This document shows positions 6,363 to 8,657 of a stretch of DNA of 8,657 bases, piece by piece. Position 1 is the stretch's first letter; each line of letters starts with the position of its first letter. This DNA is from a bacterium (lineage in GTDB: Bacteria > Vulcanimicrobiota > Xenobia > Xenobiales > Xenobiaceae). The notes beneath the pieces are model-generated. The model worked only from the letters and a program-made list of their open reading frames with translations, did not search any database and was not told the DNA's origin. The stretch covers positions 1-8,657 of the forward strand of contig JALHDH010000143.1 in assembly GCA_022839105.1 (NCBI GenBank), read 5' to 3'. The position numbers were made by a program, and so were the translations under genes.

Positions 6363-7070
6363 GTGAAACCTGATTCCGAACATCTGGCCTGGAGGCTGCA
6401 CGAGGTTCCGCTTCTGGGGCATCTGGACGAGGACGAGCGCCTGGAACTGGCTTCCAAGGTCGTCTTCAAGCGCCTGGTGGCCCGGTCGCCCTTGTTCTTG
6501 CAGGGGGACCCGGGCGATGCGCTCTTCCTGGTCCTGGCCGGAACGGTCCGGGTCATGACCCGGGGCGCCGGAGAGCGGGAGGTCACCCTGGCGGTCCTCA
6601 ACGAGGGGGCCTTCTTCGGGGACATGGCCCTGCTGGACGGCAATTCCCGCTCGATCTCGGTCTATGCCGTCAGCGATTGCGAGGTCGCGGTCCTGGACCG
6701 CTCCGAGTTCCAGTCGTTCCTGGAGACTCATCCCGCCGCGGCGCGGCGGTTGCTGGGCGTGTTGTGCCAGCACCTGAGACGGGCCAGCGGACAGATCCAC
6801 GAGCCCTCGCAGAGGACGGTCCGCCAGAAGCTGGCCGGGGTGCTGCGGGACCTGGCGCTGAGCAACGGTGAGGTCGGAGCCCACGGGGTCCTGCTGCCCC
6901 GCGAGGTCAACCGCCGGGCCCTGGCCGAGATGCTGAACACCACGCGGGCCGCCATCACCCGCGAGGCGGCGGTCCTTCGTCAGCGCGGTCTGCTGGAACA
7001 CGAGGGCCACAGGGTCGGGCCGTCGTGCCTGCGAGCTCAACGAGGTCAACGGCTTCGGCGACCTGACTGA
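6363..7070 (+). CDS. Crp/Fnr-family transcriptional regulator
   Basis: This 235-residue regulator has an N-terminal cyclic-nucleotide-binding beta barrel (about 15-125), a long dimerisation helix (about 125-160) and a C-terminal winged helix. The phosphate-binding-cassette equivalent is FFGDMALLDGNSRSIS (84-99), which keeps Arg96-Ser97, so a cyclic nucleotide ligand is possible; FNR-type N-terminal cluster cysteines are absent. The helix-turn-helix is VNRRALAEMLNTTRAAITRE (182-201), with Arg195 and Arg200 at the places of CRP Arg180 and Arg185, but Ala196 replaces the base-reading Glu181 of CRP (Glu209 in FNR). The start is GTG 6363 with a strong GGGGGAGG site. The gene follows korG by 80 bases on the same strand and may control the kor promoter. 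The last 16 residues, GPSCLRAQRGQRLRRPD, are unusual (see findings). Confidence 0.87.
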   Translation: MKPDSEHLAWRLHEVPLLGHLDEDERLELASKVVFKRLVARSPLFLQGDPGDALFLVLAGTVRVMTRGAGEREVTLAVLNEGAFFGDMALLDGNSRSISVYAVSDCEVAVLDRSEFQSFLETHPAAARRLLGVLCQHLRRASGQIHEPSQRTVRQKLAGVLRDLALSNGEVGAHGVLLPREVNRRALAEMLNTTRAAITREAAVLRQRGLLEHEGHRVGPSCLRAQRGQRLRRPD

Positions 7071-7082
7071 ACTGCAGAGACC

Positions 7083-7098
7083 GGAGCCAACTGGCTCC
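7083..7098 (+). terminator. Possible intrinsic terminator after the Crp/Fnr regulator
   Basis: GGAGCC and GGCTCC pair perfectly around AACT (or 7 base pairs around two bases), 13 bases after the regulator's stop codon, and are followed by CTCTTG. The downstream T content is modest, so termination would be weak or factor-assisted. Confidence 0.4.
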
Positions 7099-7173
7099 CT
7101 CTTGGCCGCCCCATCTCCCGCGGCTCCGCCCGTCAAGCCATCCGGCGCTGTTCCGGCAGCATACACATGGCTG

Positions 7174-7294
7174 CCGAAAAGTCACGTTCGGTCACTTGAA
7201 CACCTTTCAACAGAGGTCAGGCCGATTCATGCTTAACAGGCAAAGAGAATTCTCAGGTCACTTCCTCTCGGCAAAATGGCAAAAGTCGAGTTGG
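7174..7294. repeat. Cluster of short repeats, possibly a degraded IS21-type end
   Basis: GGTCACTT occurs at 7190-7197 and 7256-7263; GGCAAA occurs at 7239-7244, 7270-7275 and 7278-7283; and two related elements, GAAAAGTCACGTT (from about 7175) and CAAAAGTCGAGTT (7280-7292), differ at few positions. Multiple short internal repeats of this GGCAAAA/GTCAC flavour are known at the ends of IS21-family elements, where IstA binds. No istA or istB coding sequence and no clear terminal TG...CA boundary are visible, so this would be a solitary remnant at best. Confidence 0.3.
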
Positions 7295-7368
7295 AACCCT
7301 GGGCAATATACCAATAAAAACAACCAGCAATCCGGGGCCAAGCGTGAGGATACAAGCCTTTCACAACA

Positions 7369-7386
7369 CTTCCAGGCTTCTGGAAG
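7369..7386 (-). terminator. Hairpin downstream of the Rhs/immunity-like pair, possible terminator
   Basis: CTTCCAG (7369-7375) and CTGGAAG (7380-7386) form a perfect 7-base stem with a 4-base loop. In the minus-strand transcript it lies about 58 bases after the stop of the small membrane protein and is followed by TGTTGTG, not a true U-run. It is the only good stem in this stretch, so it may end the Rhs transcript. Confidence 0.27.
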
Positions 7387-7443
7387 AGCCAGGTGTGCTT
7401 CGCCAGGGCTTATATACGAAAATGTATGTCTGCCGCTTTCGCC

Positions 7444-7818
7444 TCATGGGCCGTGACCTCCTATGGCTGTGCTAATAGCCTTTGGGTCAACCTCCGGGCT
7501 CACCGGCTCACCGAGCGACGCAGAAGTTACAGTTTTATCCGCCTCGCCTCTTTTGTGGTGGGCCAAGCATGCCTGGATTAGCCAAGCAATACATCCCATA
7601 AGTATTCGCACGGATCCTGCGATGCAACCGGCAAGCAAGAAATAAATGCCTATTGGACCGCAATACGGAAGCACTGTTCTTTCGGAATCAATGCCGACTA
7701 TTTCGGCGCCAGCAATGATGCCCAGTGCGAGTGCGGAAGTCGATAATTGAGCTATCGCAGCGAGTGCAAGCATGTCACCGAAAGTCGCGAGACGTCGACA
7801 TTGAACATTCGTGTGCAT
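7444..7818 (-). CDS. Small two-helix membrane protein, candidate immunity protein for the adjacent Rhs toxin tip
   Basis: I do not recognise the family. The 124-residue protein has two hydrophobic stretches likely to span the membrane, about residues 16-43 (MLALAAIAQLSTSALALG...) and 52-86 (YCGPIGIYFLLAGCIAGSVR...). A polar tail rich in Glu, Asp and Pro follows (about 88-124). ATG 7818 lies 20 bases after the Rhs stop with AGAGGGG about 7 bases upstream, so the gene is probably translated from the same transcript. A small gene directly behind an Rhs C-terminal tip is the standard place for the immunity gene, and its balanced base composition matches the tip and not the GC-rich Rhs body, so both probably arrived together. 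The function is inferred from position only. Confidence 0.6.
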   Translation of the reverse strand: MHTNVQCRRLATFGDMLALAAIAQLSTSALALGIIAGAEIVGIDSERTVLPYCGPIGIYFLLAGCIAGSVRILMGCIAWLIQACLAHHKRGEADKTVTSASLGEPVSPEVDPKAISTAIGGHGP

Positions 7819-7838
7819 TGGTTGTCCCCTCTTGCCTC

Positions 7839-8657
7839 TTAGTACTTCGGTCCGTAGTTGGGGAGAGAGAAGTCATTGAAGGGCGTCCAGAAATGTGGAT
7901 CAGAGTTGAAATATGGGTCCAGAGTGATACCTTGATTTCCCTTTAGGGGATCTAGTTTGACGTACACGTGGCCCGCCCAATTCATAGTGTACCCAAACAC
8001 CCCGAACCGCACTACGAAACACGAGTTGATGCCGGGAATATCTTCCAAGAGATCAATGAGTTCTGCGGCTTGGTCTGCACAAGGCTTGGCGTTCTTGTCT
8101 CCAGACAACCAGTTCGCCCCTTCGATTGGTCCCCATTGAGCGTTCTTTTGCTGTTGGTAACTCTGATAAACTTGAATCACACGCCTGGAAACAGAGGCAC
8201 AATCCGGCCCAAATCCATGTACAGGCGACGGCACAGTCACGTCGTTTCCGTCAATATCTACATAATGAATCGGGTTGGCGGCGGCATATCCATAGAGATG
8301 TGTGCTTAACAAGTGTGACAGTGAGTCTCGGCGAATGAATATGCCTATAGAGGGCAGATAAGAGCGACTCCGCACGTACATCATCGATGTTTCTGAATCA
8401 CGCGATAGCGACACATAACCGATACTATTGCCATGACTGCTGTTGTCATGTAGGAATACCCCATACTCATCATACGCATACGTGTCCGTCACCGCCCCCG
8501 TCTCGTTGGTCAGCGCCAGCACGCTGCCCAGGGCGTCGAAGACGTAGTAGCGCTCGTGGCCGTCGCCATCGACAATCGCGATGAGGCCGTTGGGGCCCAG
8601 GACGTAGCTGGCCTTCGGGGCGCCGGTGCCGTCGGTCTCGTTGAGGACCTGGGACAG
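7839..8657 (-). CDS. 3' end of an Rhs-repeat protein with a variable C-terminal, probably toxic, tip (5' part outside the window)
   Basis: The frame is open to the window edge, giving 272 visible residues. Residues 1-65 are YD-repeat sequence (GPNGLIAIVDGDG, RYYVFDALGSV, TDTYAYDEYG). A divergent Rhs-associated core follows at about 84-137: RDSETSMMYVRSRSYLPSIG, then RRDSLSHLL, HLYGYAAANPIHYVDIDGND. The tip, about 138-272, belongs to no family I can name with certainty. It has Cys193 in KPCADQAAELIDLLE, His230 in WAGHVYVKLD and Asp247 in ITLDPYF, in the order and context seen in papain-like or NlpC-like cysteine peptidase toxins. Rhs proteins encapsulate and deliver such tips to neighbouring cells by type VI or other secretion. 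GC content drops sharply at about residues 58-66, before the core. The stop TAA is 20 bases ahead of the small membrane protein gene. Confidence 0.85.
   Translation of the reverse strand: MSQVLNETDGTGAPKASYVLGPNGLIAIVDGDGHERYYVFDALGSVLALTNETGAVTDTYAYDEYGVFLHDNSSHGNSIGYVSLSRDSETSMMYVRSRSYLPSIGIFIRRDSLSHLLSTHLYGYAAANPIHYVDIDGNDVTVPSPVHGFGPDCASVSRRVIQVYQSYQQQKNAQWGPIEGANWLSGDKNAKPCADQAAELIDLLEDIPGINSCFVVRFGVFGYTMNWAGHVYVKLDPLKGNQGITLDPYFNSDPHFWTPFNDFSLPNYGPKY

Larger units (their letters stand above)
7099..7443. other. Gene-free transition region with falling GC content
   Basis: No coding region here can be supported on either strand. The first 90 bases or so keep the GC-rich character of the kor side; from about 7160 onward the sequence becomes much richer in A and T. 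The frames that stay open are short, start on weak TTG or GTG codons, lack ribosome sites and resemble no known family. The stretch holds the short repeat cluster and one hairpin listed separately. It probably marks the edge of horizontally acquired DNA that carries the Rhs tip. Confidence 0.5.

Noticed and set aside
7258..7443. The frame of the small membrane protein stays open for about 60 codons after its TGA stop
   Set aside because: The reading (GGESGRHTFSYISPGEAH...) has no clear protein character and could be chance in AT-richer DNA; nothing suggests read-through or a lost longer gene.
7196..7456. An 86-codon plus-strand frame starting with TTG
   Set aside because: There is no ribosome site, the start is weak, it crosses the repeat cluster, and its composition fits translated non-coding repeat DNA.
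7725..8338. Several short plus-strand frames opposite the Rhs tip
   Set aside because: They are antisense to the well-supported Rhs frame, and none has a ribosome site or recognisable motif.
1..8657. tRNA, rRNA or CRISPR array
   Set aside because: No cloverleaf-like sequence, rRNA signature or regularly spaced identical repeats was seen on either strand.

Overview
The window comes from a GC-rich bacterial chromosome with strong G/C third-position bias. A ferredoxin-dependent 2-oxoacid oxidoreductase of the KorDABG type and a nickel ECF transporter suggest an organism with anaerobic or microaerobic metabolism. An Rhs-type polymorphic toxin suggests a Gram-negative cell envelope, but this is inference and the phylum cannot be fixed from the sequence alone.

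Positions 1-1586 (minus strand) are a nickel uptake locus in the order nikMN, nikR, nikQ. The substrate-capturing component NikMN and the nickel-responsive repressor NikR look intact. The third gene starts as a NikQ/CbiQ-type membrane component and then runs in frame into the Walker B part of a NikO/CbiO ATPase. It reads as a large in-frame deletion that removed the rest of NikQ and the Walker A and signature motifs of NikO. The gene is cut by the left window edge. A possible NikR operator overlapping a weak promoter lies in front of nikMN.

Positions 1696-3111 (minus strand) encode a stand-alone PLP enzyme that resembles the NifS-like domain of eukaryotic molybdenum cofactor sulfurase. Divergent from it, positions 3355-6283 (plus strand) form a tight four-gene operon korD-korA-korB-korG for a 2-oxoacid (probably 2-oxoglutarate):ferredoxin oxidoreductase. 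The divergent spacer holds a TGAT-N4-ATCA palindrome with a -10-like hexamer at the spacing expected of a class II FNR/CRP-activated promoter. The operon is followed at 6363-7070 by a Crp/Fnr-family regulator, an obvious but unproven candidate to bind that site.

Positions 7071-7443 carry no gene that can be supported. Base composition drops here from GC-rich to nearly balanced, and there is a cluster of short GGTCACTT and GGCAAA repeats that may be the decayed end of a mobile element. Positions 7444-8657 (minus strand) hold the 3' end of an Rhs gene with a compositionally foreign C-terminal tip, a possible Cys-His-Asp enzyme toxin. A small two-helix membrane protein follows 20 bp downstream, in the position usual for a cognate immunity protein. 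The step back to GC-rich DNA at about 8465-8490 lies upstream of the Rhs core motif, so the exchanged cassette appears to include the core as well as the tip.
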